Positions 19,125 through 27,996 of a DNA stretch of 64,000 nucleotides are shown in pieces. The DNA lies in NCBI GenBank assembly GCA_031296325.1, contig JARLFY010000030.1, forward strand, positions 1 through 64,000, in the 5' to 3' direction. A model generated the notes under the pieces. It saw only the letters and a list, made by a program, of their open reading frames with translations, ran no database searches and was not told where the DNA came from. The DNA is from Acidobacteriaceae bacterium. GTDB lineage: Bacteria > Acidobacteriota > Terriglobia > Terriglobales > Acidobacteriaceae. The position numbers and the translations under genes were made by a program. Within the stretch, counting starts at the first letter, position 1. Each line of letters opens with the position of its first letter.

Positions 19125-21634
19125 CGATCGATCTCTATCAGCCACCGTTGCGCTATGGATCGGCCTATGACGAGCTATCGTCCGATGGGGTGACTCCGCG
19201 TACGCACTGGGCGCACCTGATGGACTCGCTCGAAGAGATTGGCCCCGATGAGTTGGGCCGACGCTGGAGCCGCGCCGAGCGCCGCATCCGCGAGAACGGA
19301 ATCACCTACAACATCTACGACGATCCTCTCGGAGCCAATCGCCCGTGGAAGATCGACATTCTTCCCTTCCTGATTCCGGCCAAGGAGTGGCGCCACATCG
19401 AAGCGGGAATTATTCAGCGGGCGCAGTTGCTGAACCTGATTCTGCAAGATCTATATGGCTCACAGAGTCTGGTTGCGAGCGGACATCTTCCCGCCGAACT
19501 GCTCTATGCCAACCCTGCGTTTCTCCGTCCGCTGGTCGGGGTAAAGGTTCCTGCGCAGAGCTATCTCCATATGCTGGCGGTTGATCTGGCGCGTTCTCCA
19601 GACGGCCAGTGGTGGGTGATGGCCGATCGCACGCAGGCTCCTTCGGGCAGCGGATACGCGCTGGAGAATCGCACCATCGTCTCCGATGTTCTGCCCGAAG
19701 TCTTCCGCACCTCGAATGTGTTGCGGCTCGCTCCGTTCTTCCGCGCGCAACGCGAGGCGCTCATCAACCTGACGCAGAGCAGCAATCCGCGCATCGTCCT
19801 GCTGACCCCCGGCCCGCATAACGAGACCTACTTCGAACACTCCTACATCGCGCGCTACCTTGGATTCACGCTGGTTGAGGGAGCCGATCTCACAGTGCGC
19901 GACCGCTGCGTCTTTCTCAAGACGGTCAACGGACTGGAGAAGATCGACGTCATCCTGCGCCGCGTTGACGACAGCTTCTGCGATCCGCTGGAGTTGCGCG
20001 GAGACTCGCTGCTCGGCGTTCCCGGACTGGTGGACGCCGTGGTTGCGGGCAACGTGAAGGTGGCCAACGCACTGGGCAGTGGCCTGATCGAGAGCGCGGC
20101 GGTCATGCCCTTTCTTCCCGGCCTGTCGAAACTTCTGCTGGGCAAGAACCTCAAACTGCCCTCCGTCGCAACCTGGTGGTGCGGACAGCCCTACGCGCTT
20201 GATTGGGTGCTGAACCATCTCGACTCCGTAGTCGTAAAGCCAGCCTTTCCCGCGCGTGGAATCGAGCCAGTCTTCGGCGCAGACATATCGCAGGACGAGA
20301 AGCAACGCATCGCCGACCAGCTTCGCGCCCGTCCCTGCGAGTATGTCGCGCAGGAGCAGGTTGCCTTGTCCACCGCGCCGGTCTGGGAGGACGGGCATAT
20401 CATCTCGCGCAGCATCGTTCTGCGCGCCTACGTCCTCAATACGGGCAACGGATGGGTTGCAATTCCCGGAGGTCTCACCCGCGTTGCAGAGTCGGAGGGT
20501 TCCGTCGTCTCGATGCAGCGCGGAGGTCACAGCAAGGACGTATGGGTACTCTGGGACAGCCCGGTGGACACCTTCAGCCTGCTGCGTCCGCGCAATGCTC
20601 CGCTGGAGCTGAGCCGCGGCGAGCGAGCCGTGCCCAGCAGCGTCGCCGACAATGTCTTCTGGCTCGGTCGCTACGTCGAGAGGTCGGAGAATATCGCGCG
20701 CATCGTGCGCTCCATCCTCACGCGCATTCGTCAGGCCGACCCGTTGGAGTTTCGCTGTCTGCTCCGCCTGCATCGTTGTCTTGATTCGCAGTTCAGCAAG
20801 CTGCCCAAGACGAAAAAAGCTCGCAGACCAACCCCGGCAGTATTTGAAAAGGAACTGGTTGGAGTCCTGACGGATAGCAATCGTCCAGACAGTCTGGTCT
20901 GTACTCTGGCAGAACTCTCGCGCGTTGGCGGCAATGTTCGCGAGCGGCTCTCCGCCGACATGAACTACCTCATCGTTCAACTGCGAGACTCCATTCCAGT
21001 CGAGCAGATTCCACCGTTTCTCGAACTGCCCGCCATGCTGACGGCCAGCCTTGAACTGCTCTCCGCCTTCTCCGGCATGGAGCGCGAAAACATTATTCGC
21101 GGCTCGGGGTGGTTGTTCATGAGCATCGGCCGACGTCTGGAGCGCGCAGTCTATCTGACCCGGCAACTGCGCGAGATCACCGCGCCTCTTGCCGAAGAGG
21201 AATGGTCTTTTCTCGAATATCTGCTTGAGGTCGACGATAGCTCGATGACCTATCGAACACGCTACTACACCACGCTACAGCCGTTGGCCGTGCTGGATGT
21301 ACTCATGGCCGACGAGACTAATCCCCGCTCCCTGAGCTTTCAGTTGAAACATCTCGCCGATCTCTATCAACAACTGCCGCGCCACCTGTCGGACGACCTA
21401 CAAGCAATGCAGATGGCTCTGGCCATGTTGCGCAGCTTTAATCTGCAAGAGATGAGATACCCTTCATCCAGCGCGACAACGTCCAGCACGGCAACGCCCG
21501 TCAGTTCCGAGGGCATCACCAATCTACAGCGTTTTCTTGGAGATCTGGAGGGCTTGCTCCTCTCCTGGTCGAACAACGTATCGCACCGCTACTTCAGCCA
21601 CGCCCGCACTCTGCCAATCACCATAAGCCAATGA
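19121..21634 (+). CDS. Circularly permuted ATP-grasp (COG2308-type) fused to Alpha-E/DUF403 (COG2307-type) domain
   Basis: ATG overlaps the previous stop; NGITYNIYDDPLGANRPWKIDILPFLIPAKEW, LLTPGPHNETYFEHSYIARYLGFTLVEGADLTV, VVKPAFPARGIEPVFG then LSRGERAVPSSVADNVFWLGRYVERSENIARIVR. Confidence 0.93.
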   Translation: MTIDLYQPPLRYGSAYDELSSDGVTPRTHWAHLMDSLEEIGPDELGRRWSRAERRIRENGITYNIYDDPLGANRPWKIDILPFLIPAKEWRHIEAGIIQRAQLLNLILQDLYGSQSLVASGHLPAELLYANPAFLRPLVGVKVPAQSYLHMLAVDLARSPDGQWWVMADRTQAPSGSGYALENRTIVSDVLPEVFRTSNVLRLAPFFRAQREALINLTQSSNPRIVLLTPGPHNETYFEHSYIARYLGFTLVEGADLTVRDRCVFLKTVNGLEKIDVILRRVDDSFCDPLELRGDSLLGVPGLVDAVVAGNVKVANALGSGLIESAAVMPFLPGLSKLLLGKNLKLPSVATWWCGQPYALDWVLNHLDSVVVKPAFPARGIEPVFGADISQDEKQRIADQLRARPCEYVAQEQVALSTAPVWEDGHIISRSIVLRAYVLNTGNGWVAIPGGLTRVAESEGSVVSMQRGGHSKDVWVLWDSPVDTFSLLRPRNAPLELSRGERAVPSSVADNVFWLGRYVERSENIARIVRSILTRIRQADPLEFRCLLRLHRCLDSQFSKLPKTKKARRPTPAVFEKELVGVLTDSNRPDSLVCTLAELSRVGGNVRERLSADMNYLIVQLRDSIPVEQIPPFLELPAMLTASLELLSAFSGMERENIIRGSGWLFMSIGRRLERAVYLTRQLREITAPLAEEEWSFLEYLLEVDDSSMTYRTRYYTTLQPLAVLDVLMADETNPRSLSFQLKHLADLYQQLPRHLSDDLQAMQMALAMLRSFNLQEMRYPSSSATTSSTATPVSSEGITNLQRFLGDLEGLLLSWSNNVSHRYFSHARTLPITISQ

Positions 21635-21647
21635 GCCGATCACAACC

Positions 21648-22544
21648 ATGATCTATCGAATCGTTCACAAGAATACGTACAAATACGACTTTCCGGTCTC
21701 GGTCGGCAGCCATGTAGCCTGCCTGGAACCTCGCTCCCTGCCGCACCAAAAGCTGCTGTCGAGCGAGTTGCGCATCACTCCGCGTCCGGCAACCAGCACC
21801 GAGCGAATCGATTACTTCGGCAACCGCCTCTGCATCTTTACCGTTCAGGAGCCGCACACAGAGTTGCTGGTCGAGGCGCGCAGCGAGGTCGCCCTTGACG
21901 TCGCGCCGCCGTTGTCGCGCAAAGCCGATCTTCCCTGGGAGTTGGTCGCCAAGTCGCTGCCCGAAGACCGCAGCCCCGCCGGACTCGATGCCTACCAGTT
22001 CGCGTTTGAGTCGCCGCGCATCCGCACCCATCCCGATTTCGCCGACTATGCGCTGCAATCCTTCACTCCCGGACGCCCACTCTCGCAGGCTCTGCTCGAT
22101 CTGACCTCGCGCATTCACAAGGACTTTCGCTTCGATCCAAAGGTGACCAACGTCCGCACTCCTCCCGAAGAGGTCTTTCGCAAGCGACACGGCGTATGTC
22201 AGGACTTCGCGCAGGTACAGATCGCCTGCCTCCGCTCGCTGCATCTTGCCGCCCGCTACGTCAGCGGATACCTGCGCACCTATCCACACCCCAACAAGCC
22301 AAGACTGGTTGGAGCCGACGCCTCGCACGCATGGGTCTCTGTCTACTCGCCGGGCAACGGCTGGCTCGACGTCGATCCCACCAACAACGTCGTCCCCTCG
22401 ACCGACCATGTCACGCTCGCCTGGGGACGCGACTTCGGCGACGTTAGCCCACTGCACGGTCTGGTGATTGGCGGAGGAGGCCATACCCTCAAAGTCGGCG
22501 TCGATATGGAACCACTCGACTCCGCGCAATCCAACCGAGCGTAG
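21648..22544 (+). CDS. Transglutaminase-like family protein (COG1305-type)
   Basis: MIYRIVHKNTYKYDFPVSVGSHVACLEPR, KRHGVCQDFAQVQIACLRSLHLAARYVSGYLRT, GADASHAWVSVYSPGNGWLDVDPTNN. Confidence 0.93.
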   Translation: MIYRIVHKNTYKYDFPVSVGSHVACLEPRSLPHQKLLSSELRITPRPATSTERIDYFGNRLCIFTVQEPHTELLVEARSEVALDVAPPLSRKADLPWELVAKSLPEDRSPAGLDAYQFAFESPRIRTHPDFADYALQSFTPGRPLSQALLDLTSRIHKDFRFDPKVTNVRTPPEEVFRKRHGVCQDFAQVQIACLRSLHLAARYVSGYLRTYPHPNKPRLVGADASHAWVSVYSPGNGWLDVDPTNNVVPSTDHVTLAWGRDFGDVSPLHGLVIGGGGHTLKVGVDMEPLDSAQSNRA

Positions 22545-22604
22545 AGCATTTCTTTTGTTGAAGAGCCAGATCGCATTGCCATACTGAGATCGTCATGCAT
22601 GGCC

Positions 22605-22675
22605 ATACTGAGATTGTCATTCTGAGCGCAGCGAAGAATCCCCGTATTTTGCTCGCAGTGCGACACATTACCGTC
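22605..22675 (+). repeat. Type-A dispersed repeat
   Basis: GATTGTCATTCTGAGCGCAGCGAAGAATCCCCGTATTTTGCTCGCAGTGCGAC. Confidence 0.88.
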
Positions 22676-22727
22676 ATCGCTGAAAATTTTGTAGTAGCCA
22701 GAACGACTATTCTTCGAGCTGCAATAG

Positions 22728-22757
22728 AAAGACGGATCACAGGAGAGTGATCCGTCT
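22728..22757 (-). terminator. Rho-independent terminator downstream of infC
   Basis: AGACGGATCAC-loop-GTGATCCGTCT; on the minus strand followed by TTTCTATT. Confidence 0.8.
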
Positions 22758-22809
22758 GAACTGTGCGATGGCATCGCAAAGTTGAGCCACGCGTCAAAAC
22801 GTTGAAGCT

Positions 22810-23439
22810 CTATGCTTGCGGTTCCGAAGTCGCCACTGGAGCAACCGGAGCCGCCACGGGAGCGGGCTTTGCATCGACCACAGGCTTTTTCACCACGACC
22901 TCGGCCTTCTTGGTCGGAGCGATGATCGCGTGCAGCGTGGTGCCTTCCATGCGCGGCATGAACTCGACCTGTCCGGCGTCGCCGATGTCCATAATCAGGC
23001 GATTGACGATCTTGTATCCCAGATCGCGATGGGCCATCTGCCGTCCCTTGAAGCGCAGCGAAGCCTTGACCTTGTCGCCGTCTCCGAGGAAGCGGATGGC
23101 CATATTCTTCTTGGTCTGGTAGTCGTGTTCATCCACCGTCACCGAGAACTTGACTTCCTTGATGGTGATGACCTTCTGCTTCTTGCGCGCGGCGCGTTCG
23201 CCCTTGTCCTTCTCGTAGAGGAACTTGCCGTAGTCCTGAATCTTGCAGACGGGTGGCACGGCGTTGGGCGAGATCTCGACTAGATCGAGCATCCGCTCAC
23301 GGGCCATCTTGAGGGCCTCAAACGGGATCATGACGCCGAGTTGCTCGCCGTTCTCGTCGATGACGCGAATTTCACGCGCGCGAATTCTTTCGTTGGTACG
23401 GATGAAGCTCTTTGCGGAACGCTTATCAATCGGTGGAAT
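22810..23439 (-). CDS. infC: Translation initiation factor IF-3, apparently with an AUU start codon
   Basis: ORF-track start (23331) is internal: upstream frame encodes PPIDKRSAKSFIRTNERIRAREIRVIDENGEQLGV-MIPFEALKMA, the conserved IF-3 N-terminus; ATT at 23439-23437 is 6 nt after GGAGG. Confidence 0.9.
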   Translation of the reverse strand: MPPIDKRSAKSFIRTNERIRAREIRVIDENGEQLGVMIPFEALKMARERMLDLVEISPNAVPPVCKIQDYGKFLYEKDKGERAARKKQKVITIKEVKFSVTVDEHDYQTKKNMAIRFLGDGDKVKASLRFKGRQMAHRDLGYKIVNRLIMDIGDAGQVEFMPRMEGTTLHAIIAPTKKAEVVVKKPVVDAKPAPVAAPVAPVATSEPQA

Positions 23440-23644
23440 AGGTCGCCTCCACAGCGAACCTGTCCGGTCGCCATGTCTTGTTCAAATTGGATTGCATACC
23501 TCTACAAAAGGTTGCGCGTATACCAGAAAGTATAGCATTACGCTGCCCTAAAGCGACTGGGCGGCCCCTCCTGCTCGAAGAACCTGTTCAATAACTCGAC
23601 CGTTCTCTCTATTCCGCAATGGTTTGCCGAACAAAGGTCGTATC

Positions 23645-23708
23645 CCGGGGGCTAAAGCCCCTTGTTCCTGTACCGATTCTGGAGTCAGGGCTAAAGCCCT
23701 GACCTATC
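23645..23708. repeat. Pair of short palindromic GGGCTAAAGCCC-type motifs
   Basis: GGGGCTAAAGCCCC and AGGGCTAAAGCCCT about 45 bp apart; related degenerate motifs at ~58925-58980 and ~60510. Confidence 0.75.
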
Positions 23709-23799
23709 TCAGAAACAACAGCTTCAAACTACTGGCTTCTGAAGTTATTAAACAGGTTCTAAAGGCCACCCCAGGATGGAACAGTTCAACCCTCCGTAG

Positions 23800-25437
23800 C
23801 TACTTCGCAGCCATCTCCATCTGCTGCTTATACTCCGAGTACGGCCCCTTGAAATCTTCAATGCGGAAGTCGTCCGGGCCGCCCTCGAAGTGCCAGATGC
23901 GCGTGGCCACCTCGTCGATCAGGTCGAGATCGTGCGTGACCAACAGCACCGTTCCCTCGTACTTCTGCAACGCCAGATTCAGCGCATTGATGGCTTCGAG
24001 ATCGAGATGGTTTGAAGGCTCGTCCAACACCAGCACGTTGGGCTTCTGCAACATCAGCTTGCAGAAGAGCAGTCGCGCCGCCTCGCCGCCAGAGAGAGCG
24101 TCCGTCATCTTCAAGCCCTCTTCGCCCTTGAAGAGCATCTGGCCGAGAATCCCGCGAATATCTTCCTTGGTCGCGTCCTCGTCGAACTGGTGCAGCCAGT
24201 CGTTGACCGTCATGCCCAGCTCAATCGAGCTTTTGAAGTCCTGCGCAAAGTACCCGACCTGCGCCTCGTGTCCCCACTTCACCTCACCCGAATCGATCGA
24301 CAGATCGGTCTCGGTGACGCCCGGCGCATTGGCCAGCAGAGCCTTCAGCATCGTCGTCTTGCCCTGTCCGTTGCGTCCCATCAGCACAATCTTGTCGCCA
24401 CGCATGCACGACGACGTGAACTCCTTGATGACCTGCAACGGCGAGCCGTCCTTCTGCTCATACGCCTTCGACACGCCCTCAATCTCCAGAACGTGCTTGC
24501 CCGAAGGCCGTTTCTGCTCGAAGCGAATATAAGGCCGCTGAATGTTGGAGCGCGCCATCTCGGTGGTCGCCAGCCGCTCAACCTCCTTCTTGCGCGAGTT
24601 CACCTGACTCGAACGCGTACCGGCGGAGAAGCGTGCGATGAAGTCGTTCAACTGCGCAATCTTCTTCTCGCGCTGCTCGTTCTGGCTCTCGATGCGCGAA
24701 CGGATGGCGGTCTTCTGCTCCACCATGTCGTCGTATCCGCCGTTGTAGGTGATGATGGTCTCGTAGTCGATGTCGGCGATATGCGTGCAGACCGAGTTCA
24801 AGAAATGCCGATCGTGCGAGATGGTAATCAGCGTCCCGTTGTAGCGGACGAGGAAGTCCTGTAGCCACAGGATCGAATCCAGATCGAGATAGTTGGTCGG
24901 CTCGTCCAGCAGCAACGCCTGCGGCTCGCCGAAGAGCGCCTGACAGAGCAGCACACGAACCTTCTGTCCGCCCTGTAGCTCGGACATTTTTCGCTCGTGC
25001 AACTCGTCGGGAATGTCCAGCCCCTGTAGCAGAATCGCCGCATTGGACTCGGCCTCGTAGCCGTCCTCTTCACCGACGATGCCCTCAAGCTCGCCCAAAC
25101 GGCTTCCGTCCGCGTCGGTCAACTCGGGCTTGTTGTAGATGATTTCGCGCTCTTCCAGCGCCGCCCACAAGGGCTTATTGCCCATGATGACCGTATCGAT
25201 GACGCGATAGGCGTCGAAGGCATACTGATCCTGCGAGAGTACACCGATCTTCTTCGGGCGCACGACCGTTCCCTTCTGTGCGTCAATCTCTCCGGTCAAC
25301 ACCTTCATAAAAGTGGATTTGCCCGCGCCATTCGGCCCCGTCAATCCATACCGCCGACCGCTCGTAAACGTGACCGAGACGTCCTCGAAGAGGAGCTTCT
25401 GGCCATACCGCATCGTGACATTCGAAACTGAGATCAT
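23800..25437 (-). CDS. ABC-F family ATPase (YbiT-like)
   Basis: Two ABC cassettes: GLTGPNGAGKSTFMKVLTGE/LLLDEPTNYLDLDSI and LMGRNGQGKTTMLKAL/LVLDEPSNHLDLEAI; no TM domains. Confidence 0.94.
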   Translation of the reverse strand: MISVSNVTMRYGQKLLFEDVSVTFTSGRRYGLTGPNGAGKSTFMKVLTGEIDAQKGTVVRPKKIGVLSQDQYAFDAYRVIDTVIMGNKPLWAALEEREIIYNKPELTDADGSRLGELEGIVGEEDGYEAESNAAILLQGLDIPDELHERKMSELQGGQKVRVLLCQALFGEPQALLLDEPTNYLDLDSILWLQDFLVRYNGTLITISHDRHFLNSVCTHIADIDYETIITYNGGYDDMVEQKTAIRSRIESQNEQREKKIAQLNDFIARFSAGTRSSQVNSRKKEVERLATTEMARSNIQRPYIRFEQKRPSGKHVLEIEGVSKAYEQKDGSPLQVIKEFTSSCMRGDKIVLMGRNGQGKTTMLKALLANAPGVTETDLSIDSGEVKWGHEAQVGYFAQDFKSSIELGMTVNDWLHQFDEDATKEDIRGILGQMLFKGEEGLKMTDALSGGEAARLLFCKLMLQKPNVLVLDEPSNHLDLEAINALNLALQKYEGTVLLVTHDLDLIDEVATRIWHFEGGPDDFRIEDFKGPYSEYKQQMEMAAK

Positions 25438-25612
25438 AAGATTACTTCCATTTTACAGGTTTCAGTGGATTCTTTTGTGAATCCCAGGTAAGTCAACGCG
25501 CCACCCCGACGCACGACAGCTTCGCTCAACGGCTGGTTAGCGCGCCAAACGAAGCTGCAAAGCGTGAAGGTTCGACCGATCCGTTTGACCGATCGAACCA
25601 TCCGCAACGGGA

Positions 25613-27244
25613 CTATTGTCCGCGACGAGCTGGACCCGATCGGCTGCTGCCGGGACGGCTGCTGTTGGAACGACCGCCGCCACCGGGGCCGCGTCCGCCA
25701 GAGAAGCCGCCACCGCCACCCGGACGACTACGGAATCCGCTGTTGGTTTTGCCCTTATACGGGCTGCTGCCGTTGTTGCGAACCTGCGTTTGAGCAGAGG
25801 CATCGCCCGACTTCCAGGCCCGAGTTTCCAGCGAGAGCAGGTCGCTGCCCTTGCTGGATACATCGAGAGGCTTGTTACGCTCCTCTTTTTCAAGGTTCTT
25901 ATCGGCCTCGCGCCAGAGGAACTTGACCTTCAACTCGCGCTCCATGCGCCGCGCGTCAGATCGCTCCTGCGGCATGACGAAGGTCGTCGCAACGCCAGAG
26001 GCTCCAGCGCGTCCCGTACGACCAATGCGATGCACAAAGTCGTCAGTGCCATTGGGCAGATCGTAGTTCACTACATGGGCAATGTCGTGTACGTCGATGC
26101 CGCGCGCGGCCACATCGGTCGCCACCAACACGCGATGCTTGCCGCTGGAGAAGCCCTTCAGCGCGGCGGTACGCTGCGACTGCGAGCGGTCTCCGTGAAT
26201 CACGTCAACATCGTGACCCAGCCGTTCCAGCTTCTTCGAGATACGATCCGCACCGTGCTTGGTGCGCGAAAAGACCAGGAACGAGCCTGTCTCTTCCTTC
26301 AGCATCTGATCCAGCAGACCCAGCTTCTGATCCTGCATCACGGTACAGGCGCGCAGTTCAACCTGCTCGCAGGGATGCGATGTCTGGCCGATCTCCACCC
26401 GCACCGGCTTGTTCACGTAGTCGCGAACCACCTCGCGCACATTGGCGTCCAGCGTGGCCGAGTAGCACATCGTCTGCCGCGTACGAGGCAGCGCGCCAAC
26501 GATGCGACGGATCGCGGGCAGGAAGCCCATATCCAACATGCGATCCACTTCGTCGAGAACCAGCATCTCGACCGAGTTGATGTTGATCGCGCGGCGGCGA
26601 AGGAAGTCTTCCAACCGTCCCGGAGTCGCCACCACAAGCCTTGGCCCGCGGCCCAACTGATCGAGCTGCGTATGTTCGCTCAACCCGCCAACCACCAGCA
26701 CTGCGTCGTTCTTCGAACTGGGCACAAGCTTGGCGTAGACCTCCATCACCTGCATCGCCAGCTCGCGAGTCGGCAGCAGGATCAGCGAGCGGATCGGCCC
26801 ACGCTTGCCCTTGGTCGAGGGCACTGAATTCGCATCCATCTTCTCGATCATCGGGATCAGGAAGCTCAGCGTCTTGCCGGTTCCGGTCGATGCCGTCGCC
26901 AGAATATCCGCGCCATCGAGAGCCGGAGGAATTGCCTTGGCCTGCACCGGAGTCGGAGTCTTGAAGCCGGCGTTGCTCAACCGTCCCTTCAACCCATCGG
27001 AGATGTTGAAGTCGTTGAATTCGATGCCCTTCAGAAAGGGAAGGTGGGTCGCCGGATCGATCTCGATCTCGCCTGACTCGACAACGCTGTCGCGCTTGTC
27101 CTTGTCGTTTGCGCTGGTCGGAGTGGCGAAGTTGACCGCAGGGATCGTGTTGTTGGTATTTGTGAAATTGGGTTTGTTTGTTGCAGAAGTGTTGCTTGTA
27201 AATTCTTCCGTCATAGCCTCAGGCTCAAGAGTTGCGGTAGTCAA
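25613..27244 (-). CDS. DEAD-box RNA helicase with Gly/Arg-rich C-terminal tail (RhlE/DeaD-like)
   Basis: Q-motif GFKTPTPVQAKAIP, ATASTGTGKT, VLDEVDRMLDMGF, SATL, HRIGRTGRAG; tail FRSRPGGGGGFSGGRGPGGGGRSNSSRPG. Confidence 0.94.
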   Translation of the reverse strand: MTTATLEPEAMTEEFTSNTSATNKPNFTNTNNTIPAVNFATPTSANDKDKRDSVVESGEIEIDPATHLPFLKGIEFNDFNISDGLKGRLSNAGFKTPTPVQAKAIPPALDGADILATASTGTGKTLSFLIPMIEKMDANSVPSTKGKRGPIRSLILLPTRELAMQVMEVYAKLVPSSKNDAVLVVGGLSEHTQLDQLGRGPRLVVATPGRLEDFLRRRAININSVEMLVLDEVDRMLDMGFLPAIRRIVGALPRTRQTMCYSATLDANVREVVRDYVNKPVRVEIGQTSHPCEQVELRACTVMQDQKLGLLDQMLKEETGSFLVFSRTKHGADRISKKLERLGHDVDVIHGDRSQSQRTAALKGFSSGKHRVLVATDVAARGIDVHDIAHVVNYDLPNGTDDFVHRIGRTGRAGASGVATTFVMPQERSDARRMERELKVKFLWREADKNLEKEERNKPLDVSSKGSDLLSLETRAWKSGDASAQTQVRNNGSSPYKGKTNSGFRSRPGGGGGFSGGRGPGGGGRSNSSRPGSSRSGPARRGQ

Positions 27245-27675
27245 AATATTTCCTTATTCAATCGGTGTAGATGAAGCGGCAAAAGGGTGCAGAGGCGCCA
27301 AAGCACCTTGGAATTCCTTTAGTCAGCATTGCTACCTGAGTTCGAAGCGCTGCTGCTGCACGGCGAGACGCGTCCAGTGACGCATCTTCCAGCCAGAGCA
27401 TCCAGCGCAACTTCTTCCCTTGCTTTCCGACTCATCTGCTTCTGCGTCTTTCATTACGCGGAAGCCCAATGGCCGAGGTGTGGAAGATCTGCGGTGGCAG
27501 AGGCAGATCGCAGTCTCTGGCCAGACTACAGTCAGCAACTCAAAAGTTGCAGCCCGGAAGTCTTTGCCTGCGATGCCTACACTCGTTTAAGTCGAGCGCA
27601 AAACCAGTCTACCACATCCAGACGAGGAATAGGAAGACGGGATTAGTTCAGCAGTTGTTCCCGGTGAGAACAAGA

Positions 27676-27727
27676 ACCGACCACGGATAAACACGAATGA
27701 ACACGGATTAAAGACAGAACGATCTTG
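27676..27727. repeat. Left arm of ATCCGTG-type inverted repeat (interrupted copy)
   Basis: ACCGACCACGGATAAACACGAATGAACACGGATTAAAGACAGAACGATCTTG. Confidence 0.8.
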
Positions 27728-27857
27728 TTAGATATTTCCTGTATTGCGATAGACCATAATTATTTGTCATTCCGCAGCCATTATTTGTCATTCCACAGCG
27801 AAGCGGAGAAATCTGTTTTTTTCGTTGCACCACGTCCACGCCATTTAGGTGAAATGC
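27728..27857 (+). repeat. Type-B dispersed repeat nested in the ATCCGTG repeat
   Basis: GCGATAGACCATAATTATTTGTCATTCCGCAG...TTTGTCATTCCACAGCGAAGCGGAGAAATCTG...GCCATTTAGGTGAAATGCT. Confidence 0.75.
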
Positions 27858-27895
27858 TCTTATCCGTGAAGATCCGTGTTTATCCGTGGTCGGTT
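27858..27895. repeat. Right arm of ATCCGTG-type inverted repeat
   Basis: TCTTATCCGTGAAGATCCGTGTTTATCCGTGGTCGGTT. Confidence 0.8.
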
Positions 27896-27996
27896 TTGTG
27901 CGATCTCCGCTACGCTAACTTCTACTCCGCAGCGCGAGTTTGCCCGCACCTCATCATCTCCACTATGAAACAATAGCTCCAGTTACAAGGAGCCGC

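Noticed and set aside
19460-21166. Long minus-strand ORF (568 aa) opposite the ATP-grasp gene, and similar long antisense ORFs (4438-5607, 25616-26827, 43153-44268, 17700-18524, 28252-29352, 50022-50855, 1496-2215)
   Set aside because: They are shadow ORFs typical of high-GC coding DNA: the opposite strand encodes well-recognised conserved proteins, and the antisense translations show no family motifs.
22489-22797. ORFs containing CHSERSEESPH / RMTISVW / LAALRMT-like peptides (e.g. 22489-22797, 40615-40818, 48595-48798)
   Set aside because: These peptides are read-throughs of the type-A/B dispersed repeats and are common false gene calls.
27725-27976. ORF 27725-27976 with VKIRVYPWSVLCDLRY
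   Set aside because: Encoded by the ATCCGTG repeat arm and the nested type-B repeat; not a credible gene.
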